From: an uncultured bacterium
GTDB taxonomy: Bacteria; Planctomycetota; UBA8108; UBA1146
Assembly: GCA_937876125.1 (NCBI GenBank)
Contig: CALEHF010000118.1
Location: 1 to 41,811, forward strand
Direction: 5' to 3'
DNA length: 41,811 bases
In this document: positions 9,135 through 18,344 of the stretch, in pieces
How the letters are laid out: every line of letters starts with the position of its first letter
How positions within the stretch are numbered: position 1 is the stretch's first letter
Program-made: the position numbers and the translations under genes
The notes under the pieces: model-generated
What the model was told of the DNA's origin: nothing
Seen by the model: the letters and a program-made list of their open reading frames with translations, nothing else
The model's database searches: none

Positions 9135-11267
9135 ATGTCGCTGAAAAGCAATGTGCGGAACCCGATCGCAGTTCGAGTCCGATCCCTGCTTTCGATGAGG
9201 TCAGTAGGCCTCTATCTCGTCGCCCTGCTCTGCCTCAGTGGCGGGTCCGCGATCGCGCAGAACGGGACGGTCGATTACACGACCCCACTCTGCGGAAATG
9301 GTTCGCAGAGCGCAGGGATCGACCTCGCCTATGACACGTTTGACACGTTCGCGAACACCGTCTGGGTGCTCGACCAGGCAACCGGGCAGATCTGCCAGTA
9401 CAGCCTCTCGGCGTTCCCTCCCGATGTGGCGTTCATCACCTCGGTGAACCATCCGTTCGGACCACAGGGGGGGGTCGGAGCAGGCTTCCTCCCGCTCTGC
9501 ACCGGATTCACTTACAACTCCTCCACTCAGAACTTCTACGTGCTCGCGCTCACTTCGACCGGATTCGAAATCGCGACGATCGATAGCTCCGGTATCGACG
9601 TGGCGCCGCGATTGACCCCGGCAACGCTCCTCGACGGCTCCCTCACCGGACTCGCCTACGACAGCGTGACCGGTAACCTGTGGAGCCGCGACGCGGTGAA
9701 CGATATCGCCGTCGAGTTGAACCCGCTGACCGGCGCGATCGTCTCGCAGGTGACTCTCCCCGGTGACGGGGCGATCTACGGGGTCGGACTCTCGTTCACG
9801 AACGCCGCGGGTGTCCGCACCCTCGAGTTCAGCCGCGGGAACGTGCTCGACTTCCAGCCTTCGCGGCTGATCCGGATCGACGCCGTCACGGGCGCCGAGC
9901 TGTGCATCGAGGTGGATCTCACCCAGGTGCCGGGCGTGGTACTCGGCGTGGTGCGTCCCCCCTCCGGCTCAGTGATCTACGCGACGACGGCGACAGACAT
10001 CTACAAGATCGATGCGACCCAGGGACTCGTCACTCCCCCGAGTGGCCTCTCCTGCTTCAACAACGTCGACGGTACGGTCACACTCTCTTGGTCGAACTGC
10101 GGAAACGGCGCGGGCGGGCTGTACAGCTCGATCCGAATCATCCGCGACGGCGGAGTGATCGACATCCTCGCTGGAAACGTCAACACCTTCCTCGACAGCT
10201 CTCCGGTTCCGCTCGGAGAACTGATTGACTACCAGGTGGTCGGAGTGGAGGGAGCGATCACGTCTCCAAGCTCATGCTCCGTGCAAACCGGTGCGGGCGG
10301 GCTGGTCAGCTTCCAACTGTTCGACGGTGCGCGTCCCTTCGACCTTGCGCTCGATCCGGCCCTGGGCGAACTCTACGTGACCGACAACTTCAGCGACCAG
10401 ATCTTCGTCTATGACACCGATCTCAACTTGGTTCGGGTGCTCGCGACGACTCTTTCGAACCTGCAGGGGATCGCGTTCAACACTTTGACGAACCAGCTCG
10501 TGGTCAGTCGCTCGGGGAGCTCGCTCCTTTCGTTCATCGACCCGATCTCCGGCGCCGTCGTCGGGAGCTCCATTCCGGTCAGCGTGACTCCCTTGGCCAT
10601 CACCTACGACTCGCTGAACAACCACTACATCTACATCGACGACACCTCGACTCCGGACCAAGCCGTTCGGATCGACGCAGACCCGCTGGCGCTCGGCAAC
10701 CTGATCGGCACGTTCTCCCCACCCGGAGTCACCGGGCTGGCAATCGGTCGGGGAATTTGTCACCTCGCCGCGAGCGACACTTTCCTCTTCCCGATGCAAG
10801 TCGGAGGGGCAGGCGGCTCGTTCAACTCGGTGAGCGAGCTCTTTACCAATGGCTTCCCGACCGGCTTCGCGTTCCCGACCGCCGCGCTCGGCGGATCGAT
10901 CAGCAACGCTTCGAATGCCATCCGTGGAATCGAAGACTTCGCCAATGTTCTCTACGTCGCCGGCTCGGCGACCAATACGATCTTCCGCATCCTCATCGCT
11001 TCCGGAGGATTGCCGTTCGTCCGAGGTGAAGTGAACGGCGACTTCGTGGTCGACCTCGCCGACGTGATCATGATCGCCAACTACATGTTCGCGAACGGTC
11101 CGACCCCGCTCTGTCTCGACGCGGCGGACGTCAACGACACCGGGACGATCGACATCTCTGACCCGCTCTACCTGATCTTGAACCTCTTCATCGGCGGACC
11201 GCCGCCGCCGGCGCCGTACCCTGCGGCGGGCCCGGACCCGACCTTCCTCGATCCGCTGCCCTGCTGA
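9135..11267 (+). CDS. Secreted beta-propeller-like protein with fibronectin-III-like and C-terminal dockerin-like modules
   Basis: The 710-residue product begins with a basic, hydrophobic signal peptide ending near SAIA|QN. Residues about 45-295 and 392-627 look like beta-propeller or lactonase-type repeats (for example LALDPALGELYVTDNFSDQ and IFVYDTDLNLVRVLATTLS). They flank a fibronectin-III-like segment at about 299-388 (GTVTLSWSNCGNG). The last 80 residues form a dockerin-like module with two calcium-loop repeats, RGEVNGDFVVDLADVI and DVNDTGTIDISDPLY. ATG 9135 has GGAGGAG four bases upstream. Substrate and partner are unknown; export is clear and an extracellular binding or anchoring role is inference. 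It is the intact paralogue of the broken gene that follows. Confidence 0.85.
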   Translation: MSLKSNVRNPIAVRVRSLLSMRSVGLYLVALLCLSGGSAIAQNGTVDYTTPLCGNGSQSAGIDLAYDTFDTFANTVWVLDQATGQICQYSLSAFPPDVAFITSVNHPFGPQGGVGAGFLPLCTGFTYNSSTQNFYVLALTSTGFEIATIDSSGIDVAPRLTPATLLDGSLTGLAYDSVTGNLWSRDAVNDIAVELNPLTGAIVSQVTLPGDGAIYGVGLSFTNAAGVRTLEFSRGNVLDFQPSRLIRIDAVTGAELCIEVDLTQVPGVVLGVVRPPSGSVIYATTATDIYKIDATQGLVTPPSGLSCFNNVDGTVTLSWSNCGNGAGGLYSSIRIIRDGGVIDILAGNVNTFLDSSPVPLGELIDYQVVGVEGAITSPSSCSVQTGAGGLVSFQLFDGARPFDLALDPALGELYVTDNFSDQIFVYDTDLNLVRVLATTLSNLQGIAFNTLTNQLVVSRSGSSLLSFIDPISGAVVGSSIPVSVTPLAITYDSLNNHYIYIDDTSTPDQAVRIDADPLALGNLIGTFSPPGVTGLAIGRGICHLAASDTFLFPMQVGGAGGSFNSVSELFTNGFPTGFAFPTAALGGSISNASNAIRGIEDFANVLYVAGSATNTIFRILIASGGLPFVRGEVNGDFVVDLADVIMIANYMFANGPTPLCLDAADVNDTGTIDISDPLYLILNLFIGGPPPPAPYPAAGPDPTFLDPLPC

Positions 11268-11298
11268 ACGCGCGCGAGTCCGAAGCAATGAGAACAGC

Positions 11299-11336
11299 AC
11301 GAAGGGGCGAGGATCCGCGGATCCTCGCCCCTTCGT
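11299..11336. terminator. 38-base perfect palindrome, probable bidirectional hairpin terminator
   Basis: The half-site ACGAAGGGGCGAGGATCCG is followed directly by its exact reverse complement. The RNA would form a very stable stem. It lies 32 bases after the stop of the preceding gene, but no T-run follows, so termination rather than processing or transcript protection is inferred from position only. Confidence 0.55.
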
Positions 11337-11465
11337 CCATCTCGTCTCGCTGGAGCTCACACGCAAAGGCGCTAGGATCAACCGCCGCGTCCGTGGAGGT
11401 CTTTCGACGGTCTCGAAACGTTGGATGTGAAATCGATTCCCCCCAGTTGTCCCTGGAGGTTCAAC

Positions 11466-13554
11466 ATGTCGGAGACCCACGCTCGGAGCAGGACCGCTCG
11501 GAGACTCCTTTCGACTCGGAGACTGGTCACTCGGATTGCGCTCGCGTGCGTAGTCGGTTTTTGTGGATCGATTTCGGCGCAGAACGGGACGGTCGTGTTC
11601 ACCACTCCTATCTGCGGGAATGGGTCACAGAGTGCAGGGGCTGACCTCGCCTTTGACACCCCCACGAACACGGTTTGGGTCCTCGATCAAGCGACCGGGG
11701 AAATCTGCCAGTACCCTCTCGCCGCGATCCCCCCCGGCCTCATTTTCACCGTTTCGGTCAACCACCCGTTCGGTCCGCAAGGGGGAATCGGAGCGGGCTT
11801 CCTCCCGCTCTGCACTGGGTTCACCTACGACCCCACCGCTCAGAACTTTTTCATTCTCGCCCTGACCACTACTGGGTACATGATCGCCACGATCGACAGC
11901 AGCGAGGTCGCCGTCGCCCCCTTGGTGGCGCCATCTCTTCTCGCCAACAGCTCACTCTCCGGCCTCGCGCGAGACAGCGTGACCGGGAACATTTGGACCC
12001 GCGACACCGAGAACCACGTCGCCCTCGAACTGAACCCGACCACCGGCGCGATCGACTCCGAGGTGAATCTCCCCGGCGAAGCCTTCTCAAGTGGAGTGGG
12101 TCTGGCGTTCACGAATGCAAGTGGGGTCCGCGCGCTCGAGTTCACCCGAGGAACCGTTCTGACCGGGCAACCGACGAAGTTGGTGCGAATCGATGCTGTG
12201 ACGGGGCAAGAACTGTGCGTCGATGTCGACCTCCGGCAGGTCCCCGATCCTGTTCTCGGGGTCGTCCGCTCCCCCACCGGCACCTCGATCTTCGCGACCA
12301 CCGCCACCGACCTGTACCAGATCGATGCCACACAAGGCCCCCTCACCGCTCCGCGCCAACTGGAATGCTTTCAACACGGTGAGCGGCTCCGTCACTCTCT
12401 CCTGGCAGAACTGCGGTAACGGAGCGAACGGGCAGTACAGCTCGATCCGCATTATTCGCAACGGAGGGGTGATCGATATCCTGGCGGGGAACCAAACGAA
12501 CTACACCGACAGTGCGCCCGTTCCTCTGGGGAGAATCATCAGTTACTCCGTAGTCGGAGTCGAGGGCGCCGTCACCGCAGTCGAATCTTGCTCCCTTCAA
12601 ACCGGAGCGGGGGAGTCTTCGACTACGTTCCTTTTGATGGTTCGCGTCCTATGGATCTCGCCTTTGATCCAGCTCAGTGCGAACTCTTCGTCACCGACAG
12701 TTTCAGCGATCAAATCTTCGTCTACAACACCGACCTCACCCTCGAGAGCGTCCTTTCGACCTTGCTCCCCAATCTCGTGGGGATCGCGTTCAACTCGAAC
12801 GCTGATGAACTCATCGTTAGTCGATCGGGGAGCAATAGTCTCACTCGTCTGAACCCGCTGACGGGTGCATTCGTGGGAAGCGCGAATCCCCTGGGCACGC
12901 AGTTCACTGCGATCACCTACGATGAGCTCGGCGACACTTACCGGCTCATCGACCCTTCGGCGACTCCACCGAATGTGGTCTGTATCAGTGCTTCAAGTGG
13001 CAGCTTCTGCGGGAGCTTCTCCCCTCCTCTCGTCACCGGGCTCGAGATCAGCGACGGGCTCTGTCACCTCCCGGCGTCGGACACCTACCTGGTGACCACG
13101 AAGCCCGCCGGAGCCGGCGGCGGCGGGCCTGACTCGATGACCGAGCTGTTCCCGAATGGCTTCCCTACAGCGCCGTCATTCCCTTTGGCGGCGGTCGGCT
13201 CGAGCGGTTCGATCCGCGGGATCGAGGTTGTCGGAGGTGTGCTGTACCTCACGGGGGGCACCACCAACACGATCTTCCGGATGCTCCTGCCACCGGGGGG
13301 AACGGACTTCGTTCGAGGGGATGCGACCGGAGATCAGGTGATCGACCTCTCCGATATCATCTCGATCGCCAGTTACCTGTTCGGGGGTTGCCCGGCGCCC
13401 ACGTGCCTCGATGCCGCGGACGCGATCGACACCGGGGACCTCGATATCTCCGACCCGCTCTTCTTGATCCTCTACCTCTTCATCGGGGGAACGTCGCCCC
13501 CCCCCGTACCCCTCGATGGGACCGGACCCGACTCCCGACCTTCTCAGCTGCTGA
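11466..13554 (+). pseudogene. Frameshifted paralogue of the upstream beta-propeller/dockerin protein
   Basis: The ATG at 11466 (TGGAGGT upstream) opens a product with signal peptide (GSIS|AQ) that is collinear with the protein at 9135-11267; the shared AQNGTV and GNGSQSAG blocks follow the cleavage site. Three single-base changes break it, all in homopolymers. An extra T in TTT at 12369-12371 ends the first frame at 12419. A missing G in the G run at 12609-12613 restores the original frame. An extra C in the nine-C run at 13497-13505 throws the frame off just before the natural end, so it overruns to 13625. Correcting all three gives an exact 695-codon gene ending in GPDPTPDLLSC and TGA at 13552-13554, with propeller, fibronectin-III-like and dockerin-like modules as in the paralogue. 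I therefore think the gene is intact in the cell or only recently broken. Confidence 0.8.
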
Positions 13555-13625
13555 GGGACGGAGTCATCCCCCCCCATGGGGTAGAGCCGCCCCTTGAAGC
13601 AGCTATGATCAACCTAGAGCTCTGA
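12588..13625 (+). pseudogene. C-terminal open frame of the frameshifted propeller/dockerin gene
   Basis: This is the 345-residue stretch that remains open downstream of the second indel. A gene finder would start it at TTG 12588, but that codon has no ribosome-binding site and the first few residues are out of frame with the paralogue. Real similarity begins at GGVFDYVPFDGSRPMDLAFD and runs through the second propeller to the dockerin-like module RGDATGDQVIDLSDII. Residues after about 13505 are frame-shifted read-through. Confidence 0.6.
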
Positions 13626-13877
13626 AGTTCTCCATCCCTGAACTCCAAAGCCTCGGCGGACGCGCCAGTGCGCGTCGCCTGGCTGACCGCACCCACTCAG
13701 TGCCAATTGAGAAAGTGTGCGCGTCGAGGAAGCCGAAGACCGTCGACTGTCTTCGGGTTGGAGTTCGTGTGGCGATCGCCCGGATGAATCGATCGCGACG
13801 CGTCGATTTTACGGAGCGTGACGGCTGAGCTCGACCGTCACGCCCGAGGTCATCCACGCCCGAGGAGAGTGTGGTTC
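13555..13877. other. Intergenic region with two perfect hairpins, leader of the first cohesin-like gene
   Basis: No gene is seen. CCGAAGAC/GTCTTCGG forms an 8-bp stem at 13733-13756, possibly ending the preceding transcript. GCGTGACGG/CCGTCACGC forms a 9-bp stem at 13816-13843, 35 bases before the ATG at 13878. The segment GAGGTCATCCACGCCCGAGG just before the start is almost identical in front of the paralogue at 15735, so the duplicated unit included its 5' leader. Confidence 0.5.
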
Positions 13878-15299
13878 ATGATCGCGAAGCAAAAGACCGT
13901 ATTGCGGATGTTGTTCGGGAGCGCCGGACTGTTCTGGATCACCGGACTCGTCTTGATCAGCAGCGGACCGACGTTCACCCCACCCGCCTGGGCCACCGAT
14001 GTGTTCTCGTTGGGCACCGTCAACGGAATCGCCGGCACTTCAGGGATCATGGTTCCCTTGGAAGCGACGCACGACGAACCGATGCAGGGCTTCTCGGTGG
14101 CGTTGAGTTTCGATCCACTGCCGATCGACGCGATCGGAGTCGAGGTCGGGAGCGCGGTCGACGCACTCCTCGCCGGCGGTGCCCCCGACTATTTCGAAGT
14201 CACGATCGACAATGCTGCTGGCAACATTCGCGCGGGGGTCATCTTCGGCTTCTCCGCTGTCCCGCCCTTCAACCAGCTCCCCGAACTGCCGGCGGCCCCC
14301 GGGTCCCCTGACCAGCTGCTGAACTTGATCTTCGACATCAACCCCGGCGTGCTCCCCAGTACCGTGCCCCTGGTGCTCGAGCCGAGCCTCGGAACTCCGT
14401 CCATCGACACGGTCTACTCCTACAATGGTTTCAGTCGCGTTCCAGCTCTCGAAGACGGTTCGATCGAAGTGAATACGGAAGTTCGTTTCTACTTCGATCC
14501 GGTGTCGATTGTTCCCGGCGGTTCGATGACCCTGGTCCTCCGCTGTGACCACGCGCTGGAAGAACTCGGTGGATTCCAGATTGCGCTCACCTACGACAGT
14601 ACGAAGCTCACCCTCGCTCCCCCTCCCAGCCTCGATGACTATTGGGCGGGAACCCAACTCGCCACCGGAATTGCGCCCGAGACGATCGAACTGTTCGAGG
14701 TGTTCACCCAGGCAGCGGTGCCACCGCCGGGTGTCGGATTTTTTGCGGTGGGGGCGATCTTCGATGCGACCAGTCCGCTCTTGATGCAATCCATCGATCC
14801 AGGCCTCGGGCATTCGCTACTCCGGATTCCGTTCGACGTCATCAACGATCCCGCCCTGATCGGAACGACGACCGAAGTCGAGTTCACCGCGGGAGTCTCC
14901 CCCGCGAACCCCGGTGGCCCACCCCTCCCTCCCGCGGACAATGTCGTGATCACGACCTCGGGGTCGGGGATCCCGCCGCTCACTGACGACGGGGTCATCA
15001 CCTTCGTCGCGACCGCGATCTTCCGTCGGGGAGATTCGAACAATGACGGGGCGCTGGATGTCGGGGACCCGATCTTCTTTCTCGGCTTCCTCTTCAGTAA
15101 TGGACCCACTCCGGTGTGCGGCGATGCGACCGATGTCAACGACGATGGCAACGGTGACATCGGCGACGCGGTCTTCGCATTGTCGTACCTGTTCAGCAAT
15201 GGACCGCCACCACCGCCACCGTTCCCCGGTTGCGGGATCGACTCCACCCCGAGCACGAACCTGCCGCCTTGTCCGGCGGGAACCCTGAATTGTCCGTGA
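13878..15299 (+). CDS. Secreted protein with two cohesin-like modules and a dockerin-like tail
   Basis: The 473-residue product starts MIAKQK and has a signal peptide of about 40 residues ending near PAWA|TD. Two beta-sandwich modules resembling cohesin or related carbohydrate-associated folds follow, at roughly 41-200 (HDEPMQGFSVALSFDPLPID) and 202-375 (ELGGFQIALTYDSTKLTL). The dockerin-like module occupies about 380-460, with RGDSNNDGALDVGDPIFF and DVNDDGNGDIGDAVF as its two loops. ATG 13878 is supported by GAGGAGAG upstream and by the identical start in the paralogue 15735-17171. Cohesin-like and dockerin-like modules on one chain would allow multimerisation or binding to other proteins of the cluster, but no partner is proven. 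The cohesin call rests on pattern and spacing only. Confidence 0.8.
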   Translation: MIAKQKTVLRMLFGSAGLFWITGLVLISSGPTFTPPAWATDVFSLGTVNGIAGTSGIMVPLEATHDEPMQGFSVALSFDPLPIDAIGVEVGSAVDALLAGGAPDYFEVTIDNAAGNIRAGVIFGFSAVPPFNQLPELPAAPGSPDQLLNLIFDINPGVLPSTVPLVLEPSLGTPSIDTVYSYNGFSRVPALEDGSIEVNTEVRFYFDPVSIVPGGSMTLVLRCDHALEELGGFQIALTYDSTKLTLAPPPSLDDYWAGTQLATGIAPETIELFEVFTQAAVPPPGVGFFAVGAIFDATSPLLMQSIDPGLGHSLLRIPFDVINDPALIGTTTEVEFTAGVSPANPGGPPLPPADNVVITTSGSGIPPLTDDGVITFVATAIFRRGDSNNDGALDVGDPIFFLGFLFSNGPTPVCGDATDVNDDGNGDIGDAVFALSYLFSNGPPPPPPFPGCGIDSTPSTNLPPCPAGTLNCP

Positions 15300-15734
15300 G
15301 CCTCGGGTGCCCGCTGGGTTAGGTTCGGTCGGTTGGGTCCACTGGTCTCGGAGGGTGGTGAGGAGTGAGGGGTGACGGCGGGGCGGCGATGCCCTCCGGC
15401 GGGCCTGCTCCTAAGCTGTTTCTGCAACAGGACTTCAGGAAGGGTCGAATCTCAGTTTGTGCCGACTCCCAGGGTAGAGGAGACCCTCTGTCGTCGCTAT
15501 AATTGGCAGCTGGCCATCTCTCCCTTTTCAACGAACCCCGTTCCTCGGTGAGCGCGCCCGTTGGCGTGTTGGCTGGCTGCCCATCTCAGCCGAGGACGCA
15601 CGAGACACGGATCGTCTCCAGTGCGACGGGTTCCACGGTGCCTTCACTGGAGAGCACCGTGCTCAATCATGGTCCGTGACGCTTTGGCTCAGCTGTTCAC
15701 GACCGAGGTCATCCACGCACGAGGAGTGTCGCGC
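15300..15734. other. Intergenic leader with -10 element and mutually exclusive hairpins
   Basis: No gene is supported. A perfect TATAAT lies at 15498-15503 with only a poor -35 (TAGAGG) 17 bases upstream, so promoter function is plausible but weak. Downstream, the alternative stems at 15615-15661 are listed separately. The sequence from about 15700 to the ATG repeats the leader of the paralogue at 13878. Confidence 0.45.
15615..15661 (+). promoter_or_regulatory. Possible RNA switch: two overlapping perfect stems in a 5' leader
   Basis: TCTCCAGTG (15615-15623) pairs with CACTGGAGA (15645-15653), and CACGGTGC (15634-15641) pairs with GCACCGTG (15654-15661). The arms interleave with no linker between the last two, so both stems are unlikely to form at once. 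That is the logic of an alternative-structure leader. It sits about 75 bases upstream of the start codon at 15735. Function is inference. Confidence 0.3.
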
Positions 15735-17171
15735 ATGATCGCGAAGCGAAGTGACCGAAGCATGGTTCGCCAGTCTAGAAGCGTACTCGCGCTGGCTCTA
15801 GTCATGTCCGCGGGAGTGTTTGTCGGTGGACTCACCGATACGCATGCCGCGGACGTCTTCACCATCGGCTCAGGCAACGGTATCGCTGGCGGCGCCAGTG
15901 TCACGGTTCCGATCCGAGCGACGCACGACGAAGCGATCCAAGGCTTCTCCATCGCCTTGAGTTTCGACCCGCTCCCCCTCGATCTCGTCGGCACTGACTT
16001 CGTCGGCACCGCGGTCGAGACGATTCTCGGCGGAGCAGCTCCGGCCTACGTCGAGGTCGCGATCGATAACGTCGCAGGCACGATGACCGCAGGCGTGATC
16101 TTCGGTTTCTCCGCCGTCCCGCCCCTCAACCAGCTCCCTCAGCTGCCGGCGTCACCGATTCTCGAAGACACGCTGATGAACCTCATTTTCGATATCGGCG
16201 CGAGCGTGCTCCCCGGGACTCTCCCGGTCGTCCTCGAGCCGGCTCTCGGAGATCCCGAAGTCCCGACTCTCTACTCGAACGACGGCTTCAGCCAATTCCC
16301 GACACTCATCGACGGCTCGGTCGAAGTGAACAACCTTGTCCGCTATTACTTCGACCCCATGGTCGTGGTGCCCGGCGGATCCCTGAGCGCGGTCGTTCGC
16401 TGTGACCACCCGGAAGAGACCATCGGTGGCTTCCAGCTTGCGATCACCTACGACAGCGCCAAACTCTCCTTCCAGGCGCCCTCGGCCGTGGAGCAGTACT
16501 GGCTCGGAACCGATCTCGACGCCGCGCTCATGTCGTTCCAGAACTCCACGATCGAAGTGCTCGACGTGCGCACCCAGGCGGCGAACCCGATCCCTGGGGT
16601 CGGATTCCTGTCGATCAGCGCACAGTTCGACTTTACGACTCCGCTGCTCGGACAAAGCCTCGCTCCGGGGGACGCTCACTCACTGATCCGAATCGATTTC
16701 AACATTGCGAACAACATCGGACTCGTCGGACAAACGACGTCGATCAACTTCACCGACGGCATCGTGCCCGCGAACCCCGGGGGCGCGCCCCTCCCCCCCG
16801 CGACCAATGTGGTGATCACCACGATCGGAGGCGGAATCCCGCCGATCCTCGAGAACGGCCCCGTACAGATCGTCGACGACCCGAGCTTCCTTCGCGGTGA
16901 CGTGAACCGAGACGGCCTCATGAATCTCGCGGACGCGATCGCGCTCCTCGGTTTCCTCTTCAGCGGCGGTACTGCGCCGACGTGCGGGGACGCAGCGGAC
17001 TTCAACGACGACGGCAGCGGAGACATCTCGGACGCGATCTTCTGCCTCTCTTACCTCTTCTCCAACGGCCCAGCGCCCGCACACCCCTTCCCGGGTTGCG
17101 GAATCGACAGCACACCGAGCACGCTGCTCCTGCCGTGTGACAACGGAACGACTGCGTGCAACGTACCCTAG
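15735..17171 (+). CDS. Secreted protein with two cohesin-like modules and a dockerin-like tail (paralogue)
   Basis: The 478-residue product is a close paralogue of 13878-15299 over its whole length. It has a signal peptide (DTHA|AD), a first module at about 40-198 (HDEAIQGFSIALSFDPLPLD), a second at 200-380 (ETIGGFQLAITYDSAKLSF), and a dockerin-like module from about 384 (RGDVNRDGLMNLADAI and DFNDDGSGDISDAIFCL). ATG 15735 is preceded by CGAGGAG and a leader shared with the paralogue. The two genes arose by tandem duplication that has had time to diverge. The conserved block FGFSAVPPxNQLPxLPA in the first module is unusual and may be a family signature. The protein probably acts outside the cytoplasmic membrane; its ligand is unknown. 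Confidence 0.8.
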   Translation: MIAKRSDRSMVRQSRSVLALALVMSAGVFVGGLTDTHAADVFTIGSGNGIAGGASVTVPIRATHDEAIQGFSIALSFDPLPLDLVGTDFVGTAVETILGGAAPAYVEVAIDNVAGTMTAGVIFGFSAVPPLNQLPQLPASPILEDTLMNLIFDIGASVLPGTLPVVLEPALGDPEVPTLYSNDGFSQFPTLIDGSVEVNNLVRYYFDPMVVVPGGSLSAVVRCDHPEETIGGFQLAITYDSAKLSFQAPSAVEQYWLGTDLDAALMSFQNSTIEVLDVRTQAANPIPGVGFLSISAQFDFTTPLLGQSLAPGDAHSLIRIDFNIANNIGLVGQTTSINFTDGIVPANPGGAPLPPATNVVITTIGGGIPPILENGPVQIVDDPSFLRGDVNRDGLMNLADAIALLGFLFSGGTAPTCGDAADFNDDGSGDISDAIFCLSYLFSNGPAPAHPFPGCGIDSTPSTLLLPCDNGTTACNVP

Positions 17172-17248
17172 GGCCGCCGGGTCGAACTTCAGTCTTTAGA
17201 ACAATGATCGAAACTCACGACCGAACTCAAACGAGGAGAACCGGAACG

Positions 17249-18088
17249 ATGAAGCAACTCTTCTTCCGCTCGAGTGGCATCCTCGCGATGCTGTGCGCAC
17301 TCACCGTCGGAACCGCTTCCGCCCAGAACAGCCTTGCCGTAGTACCGACATCGACGACACCTGGTGGTACCGCCACTGTCGAAGTCGCTCTGACTCACGA
17401 CGCGGCTGTGCAGGGATTCCAGGCTGTGATGACCTGGGACAACACGGTGTTGACGCTCGTCGAGGTCGATTATGTCGGCACCGACGTCGCCACACTGCTC
17501 AGCCCTGCGTCGGTCGAGTTCTTCACCTCGACGATGGACGCCGCGATCGCTCCGGGGGTCGGTTGGGGGGCGGGAGCCGCGATCTTCGACTTCACGCCGC
17601 CGTTCGACGCGCAAACCTTGCCGCCGGGCGCCGACCAGACGCTCGCCTTCTTCCGCTTCTCGACTCCCGCCGATCCGCTCTTGGTCGGCACGTCGACCCA
17701 GTTGACCCTCGAGAACGGAATGGGGAGCCCAGCGCTCTTCAACGTGATCACGGTCGCCGGCTCGAGCGTGCTCCCGACTCGCGTCAATGGCTCGATTACC
17801 TTCATCGACCAGCCGCTCTTGAAGCGTGGTGATGCGAACGGCGACGGCATCGCGAACCTCGCGGACGTCATCAAGCTGATCCAGTACTTCTTCAACGACG
17901 GCTCCGCGCCCCCCTGCTTCGCGGCAGCGGACGCGAACGGGGACAACACCAACGACCTCTCCGACTCGATCTTCTTGATCCAGTACCAGTTCCTCGACGG
18001 CTCACCGCCGGCCGCTCCGTTCCCCAATTGTGGAACCGACCCGGCGGGCACGGGTGGACTCTCGTGCGACTCGTACACCGCCTGCTAG
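17249..18088 (+). CDS. Secreted protein with one cohesin-like module and a dockerin-like tail
   Basis: This 279-residue product has a signal peptide ending TASA|QN, one cohesin-like module at about 25-185 (HDAAVQGFQAVMTWDNTVLT) and a dockerin-like module from about 189 (RGDANGDGIANLADVIKL and DANGDNTNDLSDSIF). It is a short version of its two upstream neighbours. The ATG at 17249 follows GAGGAG with a spacing of about ten bases; the frame is open further upstream but without signal-peptide sense. The gap to the previous gene is only 77 bases and holds no obvious terminator, so the two may share a transcript. A strong hairpin and an intrinsic terminator follow. Confidence 0.8.
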   Translation: MKQLFFRSSGILAMLCALTVGTASAQNSLAVVPTSTTPGGTATVEVALTHDAAVQGFQAVMTWDNTVLTLVEVDYVGTDVATLLSPASVEFFTSTMDAAIAPGVGWGAGAAIFDFTPPFDAQTLPPGADQTLAFFRFSTPADPLLVGTSTQLTLENGMGSPALFNVITVAGSSVLPTRVNGSITFIDQPLLKRGDANGDGIANLADVIKLIQYFFNDGSAPPCFAAADANGDNTNDLSDSIFLIQYQFLDGSPPAAPFPNCGTDPAGTGGLSCDSYTAC

Positions 18089-18124
18089 GAGGCTGTCGGA
18101 AAACTCATTCCGACCGCCTCCTAG
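18085..18124. repeat. Dispersed palindromic repeat, copy 1
   Basis: A 17-base arm at 18085-18101 pairs with 18108-18124 with one mismatch around an AACTCA loop; the stop codon of the preceding gene lies in the left arm. The first 31 bases recur in inverted orientation at 31596-31626 with one difference. The core is GGCTGTCGGAAAACTC followed by ATTCCGACC. Confidence 0.7.
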
Positions 18125-18153
18125 ATCCAAGAAATCCTCGGCAGGGCGATGCA

Positions 18154-18190
18154 AACAGGCCGCGATCCCAACGGATCGCGGCCTGTTTTC
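18154..18190 (+). terminator. Intrinsic terminator ending the secreted-protein cluster
   Basis: AACAGGCCGCGATCC (18154-18168) and its exact complement (18173-18187) enclose a CAAC loop and run into TTTTC. This is a classical rho-independent terminator on the plus strand. Confidence 0.85.
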
Positions 18191-18344
18191 TTGGCGGAAA
18201 AGGTCAGCGCGCGCCGTGCCGTTCAGATGGGCTCGCATCGAATCGCGACGGGAGGCACCATATCGATCCTCGAACGCGCTTGCAGGCGAAGCAACGCGCG
18301 CCACTCATCGATAGCTGGAACAACGGTGACCGGGAGACCCCTCG

